The notes beneath the pieces were generated by a model. That model saw nothing but the letters and a program-made list of their open reading frames with translations. It did no database searches and was not told where the DNA came from. Below are positions 9,562 to 18,267 of a stretch of DNA of 57,971 nucleotides, one piece after another (within the stretch, counting starts at the first letter, position 1; every line of letters begins with the position of its first letter). The stretch covers positions 1 to 57,971 of the forward strand of contig JBLRWQ010000010.1 in the NCBI GenBank assembly GCA_047921175.1, written 5' to 3'. The position numbers and the translations under genes were made by a program. This DNA is from T1Sed10-7 sp047921175. Lineage in GTDB: Bacteria > Actinomycetota > Nitriliruptoria > Nitriliruptorales > Nitriliruptoraceae.

Positions 9562-10196
9562 CAGTCCACCACCTCGCGCAGGTCCCGCTCCTGTGGCGGC
9601 GGGATGAACTTGTCGTTCTTGTAGGGGATGTCGATGCCGCCGATCGGGTAGTCCTTGCGGTGGGGGTGCCCGAGCCAGTCGTCCGGCATCAGGATCCGTG
9701 TCAGGTCCGGGTGGCCCTCGAACTCGACCCCGAAGAAGTCGTAGACCTCACGCTCGTGGAAGTTGGCGGTGGCGAACACCCCCGTCGCGCTCGGCAGGCG
9801 CGGGTCGGTGTCCGGGGTGGCGACCGAGACCCGCAGGTGGTGGTTGCGGGCCACCGAGCGCAGGATGTAGAGCACCTCGATGACGCCCTCGTCGCGGGAG
9901 ACGCGGTACTCGGGCCAGCCCGTTGTCGAGGCCTGCCGCTCGATGACGTGGTCGCCGGCGGGCCAGTGCACCCCGGACAGGTCGCTCAGCAGCGCGCAGG
10001 CGAGGTCCTCGTCGTCCCGGCAGAAGGTCAGGACCTCGACCAGCTGCTCGGGAGCGACGTGCACCGTGAGCTCGCCGAACGCCACCTCGGTGGTGACCGC
10101 GCCGAAACGTTCGGTGAGGCGTGCGTCGAGTTCCTCCGGGGAGAGCGGCGGGCCGGCGACGCCGGTGGTGGGGCTCGGGACGAGGTGGTCGCTCAC
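9561..10196 (-). CDS. nuoC: NADH-quinone oxidoreductase subunit C
   Basis: 30-kDa-type structural subunit connecting NuoD to the rest of the peripheral arm. The conserved FHEREVYDFFGVEFEGHPDL, followed by RILMPDDWLGHPHRKDYPIG, is the family signature. The GTG start at 10196 overlaps the nuoB stop (GTGA), giving 211 residues with a disordered first 20; sequence further upstream in frame is the nuoB coding region. NuoC and NuoD are separate here rather than fused as in Escherichia coli. Confidence 0.95.
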   Translation of the reverse strand: MSDHLVPSPTTGVAGPPLSPEELDARLTERFGAVTTEVAFGELTVHVAPEQLVEVLTFCRDDEDLACALLSDLSGVHWPAGDHVIERQASTTGWPEYRVSRDEGVIEVLYILRSVARNHHLRVSVATPDTDPRLPSATGVFATANFHEREVYDFFGVEFEGHPDLTRILMPDDWLGHPHRKDYPIGGIDIPYKNDKFIPPPQERDLREVVD

Positions 10197-10681
10197 GCCT
10201 TGGCTCCCTGCTCCGCGAAGGTCTCGCTCGCGATCTTCTCGCGCAGCTTGAGGATCCCGTCGAGCAGCATCTCGGGCCGGGGCGGGCAGCCGGGGACGTA
10301 CATGTCCACGGGCACGATGTGGTCGACGCCCTGGACCAGCGCGTAGTTGTTGAACATCCCCCCGGAGGTGGCGCAGACCCCCATGGACAGGACCCACTTC
10401 GGTTCGGCCATCTGGTCGTAGATGCGCCGCAGCACCGGGGCCATCTTGTTGGAGACCCGACCCGCGACGATCATCAGGTCAGCCTGCCGGGGCGAGGCCC
10501 GGAAGACCTCCATGCCGAAGCGCGCCATGTCGTGCCGCGGTCCACCGGAGGTCATCATCTCGATCGCGCAGCACGCCAGCCCGAAGGTGGCCGGCCACAA
10601 CGAGGTGGAGCGGGTGTAGTTGACCAGCCGCTCGACGTTGGTGAGCAGGATGCCGTTCGGGAGCTTGGTCTCTAGTCCCAC
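10193..10681 (-). CDS. nuoB: NADH-quinone oxidoreductase subunit B (cluster N2)
   Basis: Holds cluster N2, which passes electrons to menaquinone. Cysteine ligands are visible as the adjacent pair in GLACCAIEMM, one in MGVCATSGG and one in YVPGCPPRPE. The GTG at 10681 starts MGLETKLPNGILLTNVERL and gives 162 residues, the normal length; it overlaps the end of nuoA by 10 nt. The arginine-rich region around RFGMEVFRASPRQADLMIVAG is the classic PSST signature. Confidence 0.96.
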   Translation of the reverse strand: MGLETKLPNGILLTNVERLVNYTRSTSLWPATFGLACCAIEMMTSGGPRHDMARFGMEVFRASPRQADLMIVAGRVSNKMAPVLRRIYDQMAEPKWVLSMGVCATSGGMFNNYALVQGVDHIVPVDMYVPGCPPRPEMLLDGILKLREKIASETFAEQGAKA

Positions 10682-11031
10682 TCGAGCCCTCCACGTCCGA
10701 TCTCGTACACGAAGGCGACCGTGAGGATGCCGAGGAACAGCAGCATCTGGCCGAGCCCGAACCAGCCGAGCTCGCGGAACACGACCGCCCAGGGATAGAC
10801 GAACACGGCCTCGATGTCGAAGATCAGGAACAGCATCGCGACCATGTAGAACTTGACCGAGAACCTGGTCGTGCGCACGTTGGCGAGCGGCACGTTGCCG
10901 GACTCGTAGGCCCCCAGCTTCGTGGGGTTCGGCACGCGGGGGCCGACCAGGCTCGAGACGACCAGCGACCCCACGGCGAAGGCGAGCGCGAGCCCGAGCA
11001 GCAGCAGGATGGGCAGGAACTCGGACAGCAT
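10672..11031 (-). CDS. nuoA: NADH-quinone oxidoreductase subunit A; first gene of the nuo operon
   Basis: Three-helix membrane subunit of 119 residues. The conserved loop KLGAYESGNVPL (a variant of the family's YECG segment in which Ser replaces Cys), the helix FYMVAMLFLIFDIEAVFVYPWA and the C-terminal helix LLFLGILTVAFVYEIGRGGLEWD identify it. AGGAGG lies 9 nt upstream of the ATG. As the 5'-most gene it sets expression of nuoA to nuoL; a promoter-like pair lies upstream. Confidence 0.96.
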   Translation of the reverse strand: MLSEFLPILLLLGLALAFAVGSLVVSSLVGPRVPNPTKLGAYESGNVPLANVRTTRFSVKFYMVAMLFLIFDIEAVFVYPWAVVFRELGWFGLGQMLLFLGILTVAFVYEIGRGGLEWD

Positions 11032-11080
11032 GGTCGTCGTCCTCCTGAGGGGCCGGGCGTGGGTGCTGCTCGGGGTCGGA

Positions 11081-11110
11081 ACGGTAGGGGGGGTGTCGGT
11101 GGGCCCGCAA
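11081..11110 (-). promoter_or_regulatory. Candidate promoter of the nuo operon
   Basis: Read on the minus strand, TTGCGG (11110-11105) is followed after 18 nt by TACCGT (11086-11081), about 50 nt before the nuoA start. Spacing and the TAnnnT -10 fit a housekeeping actinobacterial promoter. No Rex-type palindrome is visible here. Inferred by eye only. Confidence 0.4.
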
Positions 11111-11112
11111 GA

Positions 11113-11131
11113 CGCGCGGCGTCGACGCGCG
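11113..11131 (-). terminator. Hairpin after menJ
   Basis: CGCGC (11113-11117) pairs with GCGCG (11127-11131) around a loop containing GTCGAC, 3 nt beyond the menJ stop codon on the minus strand. It has no U-tract, so termination is only a possibility; it also lies close to the proposed nuo promoter. Confidence 0.25.
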
Positions 11132-11133
11132 GC

Positions 11134-12423
11134 TCAGGCGGCGGGTGCCAGGCGCTGCAGGGTGTTGACGATCACGTCCTTGGTGTCGGCCGGGCGCGCA
11201 TCGGTCAGGTGCGCCATGAGCTTGAGCACCAGCTGCATGAGGGGACGGTAGGGCATGCCGTAGGTGGTGCACACGTGCATCACCGTGGGGTTGCCGACCA
11301 GCTCCGCGAAGATCCGACCGAGGGTGTAGTAGCCGCCGATGCGCTGGCGCAGCTCGCGGTCGTAGCGGTCCAGGTCGCTGGTGCGGCGGGTCACCAGGGC
11401 CGCGTCCACCACCTCGGCGGCCAACTGCCCGGCCTCCATGGCGTAGCTGATGCCCTCACCGTTGAAGGGGTTGACCATGCCGCCGCTGTCACCCACCAGC
11501 AGCACCCCGCGCTGGTGCAACGGGGTGTGGTTGAAACCCATCGGGATCGGGCCGGTCCGGATCGGGCCGTCGAGGTTTGCCGGGGTGGTCTCCCAGCCCT
11601 GCGCCGCCATCCCGGTCGCCCAGGACTCGAGCAGGCGGCGGTAGTTGACGCCCTGGAACTCGCGCGAGGTGGATAGCAGCCCGAGGCCGACGTTCATCGT
11701 CCCGTCGTCCAGGGGGAAGACCCAGCCGTAGCCCGACAGCAGGGACCCGTCGGCGTCGGTGAGGTCGAGGTAGGAGCTGATCCACTCGTCGTCGGCACGG
11801 GAGGAGCGGTAGTACCCGCGGGCCGCGACCGCCATGGGCCGCTCGGGTCGGCGATGGATGCCGAGGTGCTTGGCCATCGGGCCGCCGGCGCCGTCGGCGG
11901 CGATGACCACCGGCGCCCGGACCTGCCCCTCGCGACCGTCCCGGGTCCTCCAGGCGACGCCGGTGACCCGCGATGCGGCCCGGTCGCGCCACAGCGGCTC
12001 GGTCACCGCGTAGCCCTGGGCGAGCCGGGCACCACGCTCATGGGCGGTGCGGGCGATGGTCTCATCGAGGATCATGCGGGTGGCGCAGCCGCCCCAGTCG
12101 GGCCAGTCGTCCAGCTGCGGCCAGGGCAGCTCCATGGTGGTGGTCCCGCCGTTGATCCTCAGACCGCGGTTGCGCTTGAAGCCCGGGGCACGACCGTGCG
12201 CCTCGTCCTCGAGACCGAGGTCGAGCAGCTCACGGATCACCCGGGGTGTCAGCCCGTCCCCGCAGACCTTGTCACGCGGGAACGACTCCTTCTCCAGCAC
12301 CACGACGTCTCGGCCGCGGGCAGCGAGGTGGGCGGCGGCCGCCGCGCCGCCCGGCCCGGCACCGACGATGACGACGTCGGCACGCTCCACGGGGTCGAGC
12401 TCGGCCGTGCCGGTGATCGCCAT
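11134..12423 (-). CDS. menJ: Geranylgeranyl-reductase-family FAD oxidoreductase, probable menaquinone isoprenyl reductase
   Basis: Flavoprotein expected to saturate one isoprene unit of menaquinone, as MenJ (Rv0561c) does in M. tuberculosis. N-terminal Rossmann FAD motif VVIVGAGPGGAAAAAHLA, then EKESFPRDKVCGDGLTPR (the CGDG motif of this family), a mid-protein VIAADGAGG segment and the second FAD motif GVLLVGDSGGMVNPFNGEGI. The ATG at 12423 gives 429 residues. It follows menG on the same strand, as expected for quinone tailoring. A palindrome matching the Rex operator lies at its putative transcription start. Substrate is inferred from family and context; archaeal-type lipid reductases share the fold. 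Confidence 0.85.
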   Translation of the reverse strand: MAITGTAELDPVERADVVIVGAGPGGAAAAAHLAARGRDVVVLEKESFPRDKVCGDGLTPRVIRELLDLGLEDEAHGRAPGFKRNRGLRINGGTTTMELPWPQLDDWPDWGGCATRMILDETIARTAHERGARLAQGYAVTEPLWRDRAASRVTGVAWRTRDGREGQVRAPVVIAADGAGGPMAKHLGIHRRPERPMAVAARGYYRSSRADDEWISSYLDLTDADGSLLSGYGWVFPLDDGTMNVGLGLLSTSREFQGVNYRRLLESWATGMAAQGWETTPANLDGPIRTGPIPMGFNHTPLHQRGVLLVGDSGGMVNPFNGEGISYAMEAGQLAAEVVDAALVTRRTSDLDRYDRELRQRIGGYYTLGRIFAELVGNPTVMHVCTTYGMPYRPLMQLVLKLMAHLTDARPADTKDVIVNTLQRLAPAA

Positions 12424-12539
12424 GGGCGGCTCCTGGGTGCCGACGCGTGTGCGGGCGCGCTGGGCGGTGCTCCACGGGGGAGGGCCCGTCATGCGTTCGT
12501 GTCCACCCGCTCCGGTGGTTGGTCGCACCTGGGCGGGTT

Positions 12540-12561
12540 CGTGAACGGCTTCACGAGTCTA
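12540..12561 (-). promoter_or_regulatory. Candidate menJ promoter -10 with overlapping Rex operator
   Basis: Reading the minus strand, TAGACT (12561-12556) is immediately followed by the palindrome CGTGAAGCCGTTCACG (12555-12540). The palindrome has perfect 6-nt arms and the GTGAA-N4-TTCAC core of the Rex operator; the Streptomyces-type consensus is TGTGAACGCGTTCACA. It would cover the transcription start, a classical repressor position. rex is present in the window. The -35 is not convincing. Confidence 0.5.
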
Positions 12562-12569
12562 TCGGCGCC

Positions 12570-13322
12570 TCAGCGGCGGAAGCCGCGGTGCACGGCGACG
12601 ATGCCGGCTGCGAGGTCCTTGACCAGGACCTCCTGGTAGCCGGCGGCGGCGATCCACCCGGCGACCGTGGCCCGGTCCGGCCACGCCAGGATGGACTCGG
12701 CCAGGTACCGGTAGGCCGACGCCGAGGAGGACACGACCCGGGCGGCCTGCGGCAGCGCACCGACGAGGTACCGCCGGTAGACGTGGCGGAACCAGGGCGT
12801 GGTGGGGGTGGCGAACTCGCACACGACCACGCGGCCACCGGGACGGGTGACCCGTGCGAACTCCCGCAGGGCAAGCTCCGGATCGGGAACGTTGCGCAGC
12901 CCGAAGGAGATCGTGACCGCGTCGAAGCTCCCGTCAGGGAACGGCAGGTGCTGCGCGTCCCCGTTGACCCAGCGGATGCGCTCGTGGCCACGGCGGGCCC
13001 CCTCCGCGAGCATGTTGTAGGACAGGTCGAGGGCGACGACCTCACCCGCCCCGCGGGCGACCAGCTCGACGGCGACGTTGCCGGGGCCGGCCGCGACGTC
13101 GAGCACCCGGGCGTCGGCCGGCCGCGCGGCGAGTGCCGTGACCCGCCGCCAGTGGGCGTCCTGGCCGAACGACAGCGCGGCGTTGGCCAGGTCGTAGCGG
13201 GGCGCGACCCGGTCGAACATCGCCTGCACGAGCGCGGCGTCCTTGCCATCACGGCCGGCGGCCGGCAGCGCACCGGCCCCCGGTCGGCCGTTGCTCGCGA
13301 CCGACGCGCTGCTGTGGGGCAC
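12570..13322 (-). CDS. menG: Demethylmenaquinone methyltransferase
   Basis: SAM-dependent methylation of demethylmenaquinone, the last ring step of menaquinone synthesis. Class I methyltransferase motifs: VLDVAAGPGNVAVELVARG (motif I), VVALDLSYNML, GDAQHLPFPDGSFDAVTISFGLRNVPD (motif II and the UbiE/MenG signature) and EFARVTRPGGRVVVCEF. The GTG at 13322 has GGAGG five bases upstream and gives 250 residues, normal for the family. The first 30 residues are a poorly conserved Ser/Ala/Pro tail. Confidence 0.92.
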   Translation of the reverse strand: MPHSSASVASNGRPGAGALPAAGRDGKDAALVQAMFDRVAPRYDLANAALSFGQDAHWRRVTALAARPADARVLDVAAGPGNVAVELVARGAGEVVALDLSYNMLAEGARRGHERIRWVNGDAQHLPFPDGSFDAVTISFGLRNVPDPELALREFARVTRPGGRVVVCEFATPTTPWFRHVYRRYLVGALPQAARVVSSSASAYRYLAESILAWPDRATVAGWIAAAGYQEVLVKDLAAGIVAVHRGFRR

Positions 13323-13414
13323 GACGACCTCCGCTTCGGGGCTCAACACCGGCGCCCAGGATGCCGATGCTGACGGGGAACCGAGGCTACCGCCCTGCCT
13401 GTGAGGAGCTGACC

Positions 13415-14545
13415 GTGTCCCGAGTCCACTGCGTCGACTGTGCCACATCGGTGGTCGTGGACCCGCAGGGCGTCTGCCCGGAGGGTCACCACGTCGGAGC
13501 GGGCGGCGCCCGCGTCGAGGCGGCCATGGGGAGCCGCACGGCCCACCCGGACGAGCCCGAGCCGTGGGTCCACCGCATCGACCCGGCCCGCACGCCGGTC
13601 GGGGTGGGCTCGAGGGCCAACGGCCACCATGCGGCGCCCGCCCGGGAGCTACGCCCCGTGCGCGTACCGGGGGTGCTCGCGGCGGATCTCGACGATGAGC
13701 CCACGGACGCCGACGCGCTGCTGCGCGAGCTGCACTCCCTGGCCGCGCTCGAGGAGCGTGTCCCGGCGCCACCGCCGGTCGAGGCCGCCGCACCGACGAC
13801 CGGGCCACCCCGGCCGCCGCAGCCGCCCGTGGCCCCACGCGCACCGAAGCTGGATCGCGACGCGATGTCCGATGCCTTCGCCGAGCTGAGCGCCCTCGAT
13901 GCGCCGCCGCCGGAGCCTGCCGCTCGGACGACCAACGGCCACGGTCCGAGCCACAACGGCGCGCGAGCGGTGCATGGCCGCTCCCGCATCGGGACCGTCT
14001 CGACGCCGGTGGCGACCGCTGCCGACGGCTCGGCACCGCCCTCCGTCGGCGATGCGGGCGAGGTGGCCGCCCTGTTCTCCACCGACCTCGCGGCGCCGAC
14101 GACAGCCGGGCCCGAGCGCGCCGCGGCGGCGGTCGACACGGGCAACGGCGCCGGGCCGGGTGGTAACCGGTTCGACGAACTGTTCGCCGCCGCCGTGTCG
14201 GCGCCGCAGCTGCGGTCCCGCGACCGCGCCAGCGCCCCGACGACCGCGGAACCCGACACCGCCGCCGCCCCGCCGACGACCGGACCCCCGCCGGTGCCGG
14301 GCGCGAACGCGGCGCCCGCGCCGGGGCCAGCCACCCCGCAGCCGCGGCGCCGGCGGAGCAGCACGACGCCGGCGGACACGGCCCCGCCACCTCGTCCGGC
14401 GGACGAACCGCCGGTGCCACCATCGGTGGTAGCGGCCCCCGAACCCGTCACGGTCGCCTCGGGGCCGGTGCTGGACCTGGCGAGCTTCAGCGCCAAGGGT
14501 GGCAGCGGGCGACGGGCCGCACGCAAGCGCCGGTTCGGTCGCTGA
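13415..14545 (+). CDS. Hypothetical protein: N-terminal zinc ribbon and long disordered tail
   Basis: Not assigned to a named family. The GTG at 13415 has GAGGAG six bases upstream. The 376-residue product begins with a likely zinc-binding knuckle: C6 and C9 (HCVDC), C21 and H25/H26 (VCPEGHH). The rest is almost all Ala, Pro, Thr, Gly and Asp with a few short conserved-looking islands (for example DADALLRELHSLAALEERV, AMSDAFAELSALD and NRFDELFAAAV) and a basic tail GRRAARKRRFGR. No signal peptide or membrane helix. It is divergent from menG and precedes the MerR-like gene and menF; a link to quinone synthesis is only positional. Confidence 0.7.
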   Translation: MSRVHCVDCATSVVVDPQGVCPEGHHVGAGGARVEAAMGSRTAHPDEPEPWVHRIDPARTPVGVGSRANGHHAAPARELRPVRVPGVLAADLDDEPTDADALLRELHSLAALEERVPAPPPVEAAAPTTGPPRPPQPPVAPRAPKLDRDAMSDAFAELSALDAPPPEPAARTTNGHGPSHNGARAVHGRSRIGTVSTPVATAADGSAPPSVGDAGEVAALFSTDLAAPTTAGPERAAAAVDTGNGAGPGGNRFDELFAAAVSAPQLRSRDRASAPTTAEPDTAAAPPTTGPPPVPGANAAPAPGPATPQPRRRRSSTTPADTAPPPRPADEPPVPPSVVAAPEPVTVASGPVLDLASFSAKGGSGRRAARKRRFGR

Positions 14546-14657
14546 CCACGGCGGGGAGGTCGCGGCGGTCCCGGCTCCCCTAGCCTGTCGGGATCGGACG
14601 GTGGTCCCGCCGTCCCCCGGCCCCGAACCCCGGGGCACCGACCCGACCTGCGGACCG

Positions 14658-15185
14658 ATGGCCGAGACGACCTCCGACGAACCGATCCTGGACGCGCCCG
14701 ATGCGGCGCTGGTCGCCGCTGCCGCCGACGATGAGGCCGCGCCCTACGACCTGGCCGGGCTGCTCGAGGCCACCGGTGCCAGTGCGGCCCTACTGGAGGC
14801 GGTGGAGCGGGCCGGGCTGCTGGTCCCGCACCACCGCGAGGCCGATGGGACCGCGCGCTACGGCGAGGCCGATGCCGAGGCGGTCCGCGCCGGCCTGACC
14901 CTGCTGGAGGCGGGGCTCCCCCTCGGCGAGCTCCTCGAGCTGGCCCGGCAGACCGACGAGGCGATCCGCCGCGTGGCGGACCACGCGGTCGAGGCGTTCC
15001 TGCGCTTCGTCCGCGATCCCGTGCGCGGCACGGCCACCAGCGACCACGAGGCAGCCGCGCGGCTGGTCACCGCCTACGAGGAGATGCTGCCCGCGACCGA
15101 GCGGCTCGTCGCCCACCACCTGCGCCGGCGGCTGCTGCACCGTGCCGCGGAACGCGCGGCAGAGGAGCTCGGCGGCGCCCCGTGA
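14658..15185 (+). CDS. MerR-like winged-helix regulator
   Basis: 175-residue protein. Residues about 33-100 have the MerR-type HTH and wing layout: YDLAGLLEATGASAALLEAVERAG, a short LVPHHREADGTARYGEADAE wing, then AVRAGLTLLEAGLPLGELLELA. The second half is helical with His/Arg near the end, perhaps an effector or dimerisation segment; there is no cysteine sensor. It overlaps the menF start by 4 nt (GTGA), so it is probably cotranscribed with menF and could regulate the local men genes. No target is known. Confidence 0.65.
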   Translation: MAETTSDEPILDAPDAALVAAAADDEAAPYDLAGLLEATGASAALLEAVERAGLLVPHHREADGTARYGEADAEAVRAGLTLLEAGLPLGELLELARQTDEAIRRVADHAVEAFLRFVRDPVRGTATSDHEAAARLVTAYEEMLPATERLVAHHLRRRLLHRAAERAAEELGGAP

Positions 15186-16426
15186 CCCTGACCGTGCGCA
15201 CCGAGCCCGTCGCGGAGGACCGGCCGCTGCTCGACCTGCTGCCGTCCACGCCGGACGCGCTGGCCTGGGTCCGCGACGGCGAGGGCCTGGTCGCCTGGGG
15301 GACCGCTCACCGGCTCGATCCCGGACCGGGCCCGGACCGGTTCGAGCGTGCACGGGCGGCCCTGGAGGCCCTGGCACGCGACAGCGTGGTGGTGGACGAG
15401 GTGGCCCGGCCCGGCAGCGGGCTGGTGGCCGTCGGCTCGTTCTCCTTCGACGCGGCCGACCCCGGCTCGGTCGTGGTCGTCCCCCGGGTCGTGATCGGGC
15501 GGCGTGACGGCGTGACCTGGCGCACCGACGTCACGGTCACCGGCGCCCCACCACCGCCGGCAGCGGCGACCGGACCGACCCGGTCACCACGCCACGACCG
15601 GCCGCGGTACGCCGGCTCCTCGCTGCCCGACGTGCACTGGCTCGAGGCGGTCGCCCGCGCCGTCACCCGGATCCAGGCGGGCGAGGCCGACAAGGTGGTC
15701 CTCGCGCGCGACCACGCCGTGTGGTCACGCGAGCCCTTCGACGCCCTCGACCTGGCCCGACGCCTCACGGCCCGCTTCCCCCGCTGCCACACCTTCGTCG
15801 TGGACGGGCTGGTGGGGGCGACCCCGGAGCTGCTGCTGGCCAAACGCGGCCGGACCGTGACCTCCCGGGTGCTCGCCGGGACCACCGGCCGGAGCACCGA
15901 TGAGGCCGAGGACGCCGCCCTGGGCGCGGCGCTGCTCGCCTCGGCGAAGGACCTGGCCGAGCATGCCTACGCCGCCACCTCGGTGTCGGAGGTGCTGGCA
16001 CCGCGCTGCGCCGACCTGCACGGCGACCCCGGGCCGCGCCTGCTGCGGCTCGACAACGTCCAGCACCTGGCGACGACCTACCGCGGGCACCTCGACGACC
16101 CCACCACCTCGGTCCTGGACCTGGTCGGTGCCCTGCACCCCACCGCCGCGGTGGGTGGGACACCTCGGGACGTGGCCCTGAAGATGATCGCGGAGCTGGA
16201 GGGGATGTCCCGGGGCCGCTACGCCGCGCCGGTCGGCTGGGTGAACGCCGACGGGGACGGCGAGTGGGGCATCGCGCTGCGGTGCGCGGAGCTCCAGGGG
16301 GCACGCGCGCGGCTGTTCGCGGGCGTCGGGGTCGTCGCGGCGTCGCTGCCCGAGGCGGAGCTCGAGGAGACCCGGTTGAAGCTGCTGGCGATGCAGGCAG
16401 CGCTCGGCGCCGACCCGACCGGCTGA
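15182..16426 (+). CDS. menF: Isochorismate synthase
   Basis: Converts chorismate to isochorismate, the first committed menaquinone step. The C-terminal chorismate-binding domain is complete: KVVLARDHAVW, FVVDGLVGATPELLLAKRG, SRVLAGTTGR, SAKDLAEHAY, VGALHPTAAVGGTPRDVAL, and the Mg-binding end with SRGRYAAPVGW and FAGVGVV. The 414-residue length fits MenF/EntC. GTG start overlaps the preceding stop. EntC/DhbC siderophore enzymes share the fold; the men context decides for MenF. Confidence 0.9.
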   Translation: MTLTVRTEPVAEDRPLLDLLPSTPDALAWVRDGEGLVAWGTAHRLDPGPGPDRFERARAALEALARDSVVVDEVARPGSGLVAVGSFSFDAADPGSVVVVPRVVIGRRDGVTWRTDVTVTGAPPPPAAATGPTRSPRHDRPRYAGSSLPDVHWLEAVARAVTRIQAGEADKVVLARDHAVWSREPFDALDLARRLTARFPRCHTFVVDGLVGATPELLLAKRGRTVTSRVLAGTTGRSTDEAEDAALGAALLASAKDLAEHAYAATSVSEVLAPRCADLHGDPGPRLLRLDNVQHLATTYRGHLDDPTTSVLDLVGALHPTAAVGGTPRDVALKMIAELEGMSRGRYAAPVGWVNADGDGEWGIALRCAELQGARARLFAGVGVVAASLPEAELEETRLKLLAMQAALGADPTG

Positions 16427-16482
16427 CCCGCCACGACCGGCGGCGGGCCGACGACGGACCGGCGGCGCCGCGGGTGAGCCGC

Positions 16483-18264
16483 TCAGCCGTCGATGGCGTC
16501 GACCGCGGCGTGGACCGCGGCGGTGAGCTCGCGGTGCAGGGCGAGGTTCGCGGCCCGGTCGGTGCGGACGTGGACGAGGTGGAGCCCACCGTCCGCCAGC
16601 GCCCCGTGCACCGCCGGCACGAGACCGGCAGCGCTCGTGACGGCCCGGTAGCCGAGCTGGTGGAAGCGGGCCAGGTCCGCGAGGTCACGACCGTGGGGGG
16701 TGCCGAAGACCCGCTCGAAGGCACCCGGGAAGCCGGCCTGCGGCAGGAACGAGAAGATCCCGCCGCCGTCGTTGTCGACCACCACGAAGGTCGCATCCAG
16801 CCCCGGCGCGTCCGGCGCGAGCAGGAAGCCGTTGGCGTCATGCAGCAGCGACAGGTCGCCGGTGAGGGCGACCACGGGCGCCTCGCTGCCGAGCGCCACC
16901 CCGAGCACCGTGGAGACGAACCCGTCGATCCCGGAGGCACCGCGGTTCGCCAGCACGGTCACCCCCGGCCGCGGCCGGGCGAAGCGGTCGAGGTCGCGGA
17001 TGGGCATCGAGGAGGCCACCACCAGGGTGGCGCCCACGGGCAGTCCGGCCACGAGGTCCCGGGCCGTGCGTGGCTCCGAGGGCTGGTCGTCGCGGTCGAG
17101 CACCGCGTCGATCGCGGCGGCGGCGGCCGCGTCGAGGTCGCGCCAGCGCTGCCCCCAGGCGGAGCTGGCGGGCACGGCGAGGTGGACCGCGAGCGCCGCG
17201 ACGGTCGCGTGCACGTCCGCGACGAGCCGCTCCCCCACCGCCCGTTCGGGGTCGTCCCACGTGCCGTCGGGGCCGAGCAGCAGCTGCGGGACCCTGGCCG
17301 TGAGCAGCCCGGCGACCTCCCGCGACAGGCCCGTGCGTCCGAGACGCAGCACCAGGTCCGGGGTGAGCTCGCGGGCGAGCGCGGGATGCCCGGCGAGCAG
17401 GGGTGCGTGCGCCACGACGGTGCCCGGGTCGGTCCGCAGCCCCGAGGTCGGCTCCGCCAGCACCGGCCAGCCCGTGGCCCGGGCCAGCTCGTGCGCGACG
17501 GTCGCCGCCGCGGCGGTCCCGGCCAGCGGGGTGGCGGCGCCAGCGACGATGAGGCCGCGCTCGGTGGCGAGCAGGCGGCCGGCCAGCCCCCGCAGCTCCT
17601 CGTCCTCCAGCCGGCGGGGTGCCACCGTGGTGCGCGTCCACGGCCCCCGGTCCGCGCGGCCGGCCAGCACCGAGGTGAAGGGCCCCGGTGCCCGGCTCCG
17701 GCCGTCATCGACGAGCGGCACCGTCGGCTCGCGGAAGGGCAGGTTGAGGTGGACGGGCCCGGCCGGAGCCTGGCCGTCCCCGACGCTCGCGGCCAGCGCC
17801 CGGCACACGCTCGCACGCCACAGGGCGTTGCTGTCCGCGCGGTCCTCGGGCACGCCGAGGTCGGCCTGCCACCGCACCGCCGGACCGAACAGCCCCGCCT
17901 GGTCGATGGCCTGGTTCGCGCCGGTCTGACGCAGCTCGGGCGGCCGGTCCGCGGTCAGCAGCACCAGCGGCACGAGCCCGGTGTCGGCCTCGATGACCGC
18001 CGGATGGAGGTTGGCGACCGCCGAGCCGCTGGTCACCACCACCGGTGCGGGCCGGCCCGTGGCCCGGGCCAGCCCCAGCGCGAGGAAGCCGGCGGCACGC
18101 TCGTCGATCTCGACGTGCAGACGGACGCGCGGCTCCTCGTGGAGCGCCAGGGCCAGTGCGGTCGAGCGTGAGCCGGGCGCCAGCACCGCGTCGGTCACCC
18201 CACCGCGCGCCAGCTCGTCGACCAGCACGAGCGCCAGGGCGTGGGCGGGGTTGGCAGCGTGCAC
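16483..18264 (-). CDS. menD: 2-succinyl-5-enolpyruvyl-6-hydroxy-3-cyclohexene-1-carboxylate synthase
   Basis: Thiamine-diphosphate enzyme joining isochorismate and 2-oxoglutarate. N-terminal pyrimidine-binding domain with LAPGSRSTALALAL and catalytic Glu in HVEIDERAAGFLALG; middle domain; C-terminal PP-binding domain with VALTGDLSLLHDANGFLL and VVVDNDGGGIFSFLPQ (GDL...ND Mg/ThDP motif). 593 residues, normal. It is the last gene of the menB-menA-menC-menD operon, starting 3 nt after the menC stop. Confidence 0.95.
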   Translation of the reverse strand: MHAANPAHALALVLVDELARGGVTDAVLAPGSRSTALALALHEEPRVRLHVEIDERAAGFLALGLARATGRPAPVVVTSGSAVANLHPAVIEADTGLVPLVLLTADRPPELRQTGANQAIDQAGLFGPAVRWQADLGVPEDRADSNALWRASVCRALAASVGDGQAPAGPVHLNLPFREPTVPLVDDGRSRAPGPFTSVLAGRADRGPWTRTTVAPRRLEDEELRGLAGRLLATERGLIVAGAATPLAGTAAAATVAHELARATGWPVLAEPTSGLRTDPGTVVAHAPLLAGHPALARELTPDLVLRLGRTGLSREVAGLLTARVPQLLLGPDGTWDDPERAVGERLVADVHATVAALAVHLAVPASSAWGQRWRDLDAAAAAAIDAVLDRDDQPSEPRTARDLVAGLPVGATLVVASSMPIRDLDRFARPRPGVTVLANRGASGIDGFVSTVLGVALGSEAPVVALTGDLSLLHDANGFLLAPDAPGLDATFVVVDNDGGGIFSFLPQAGFPGAFERVFGTPHGRDLADLARFHQLGYRAVTSAAGLVPAVHGALADGGLHLVHVRTDRAANLALHRELTAAVHAAVDAIDG

Positions 18265-18267
18265 AGC

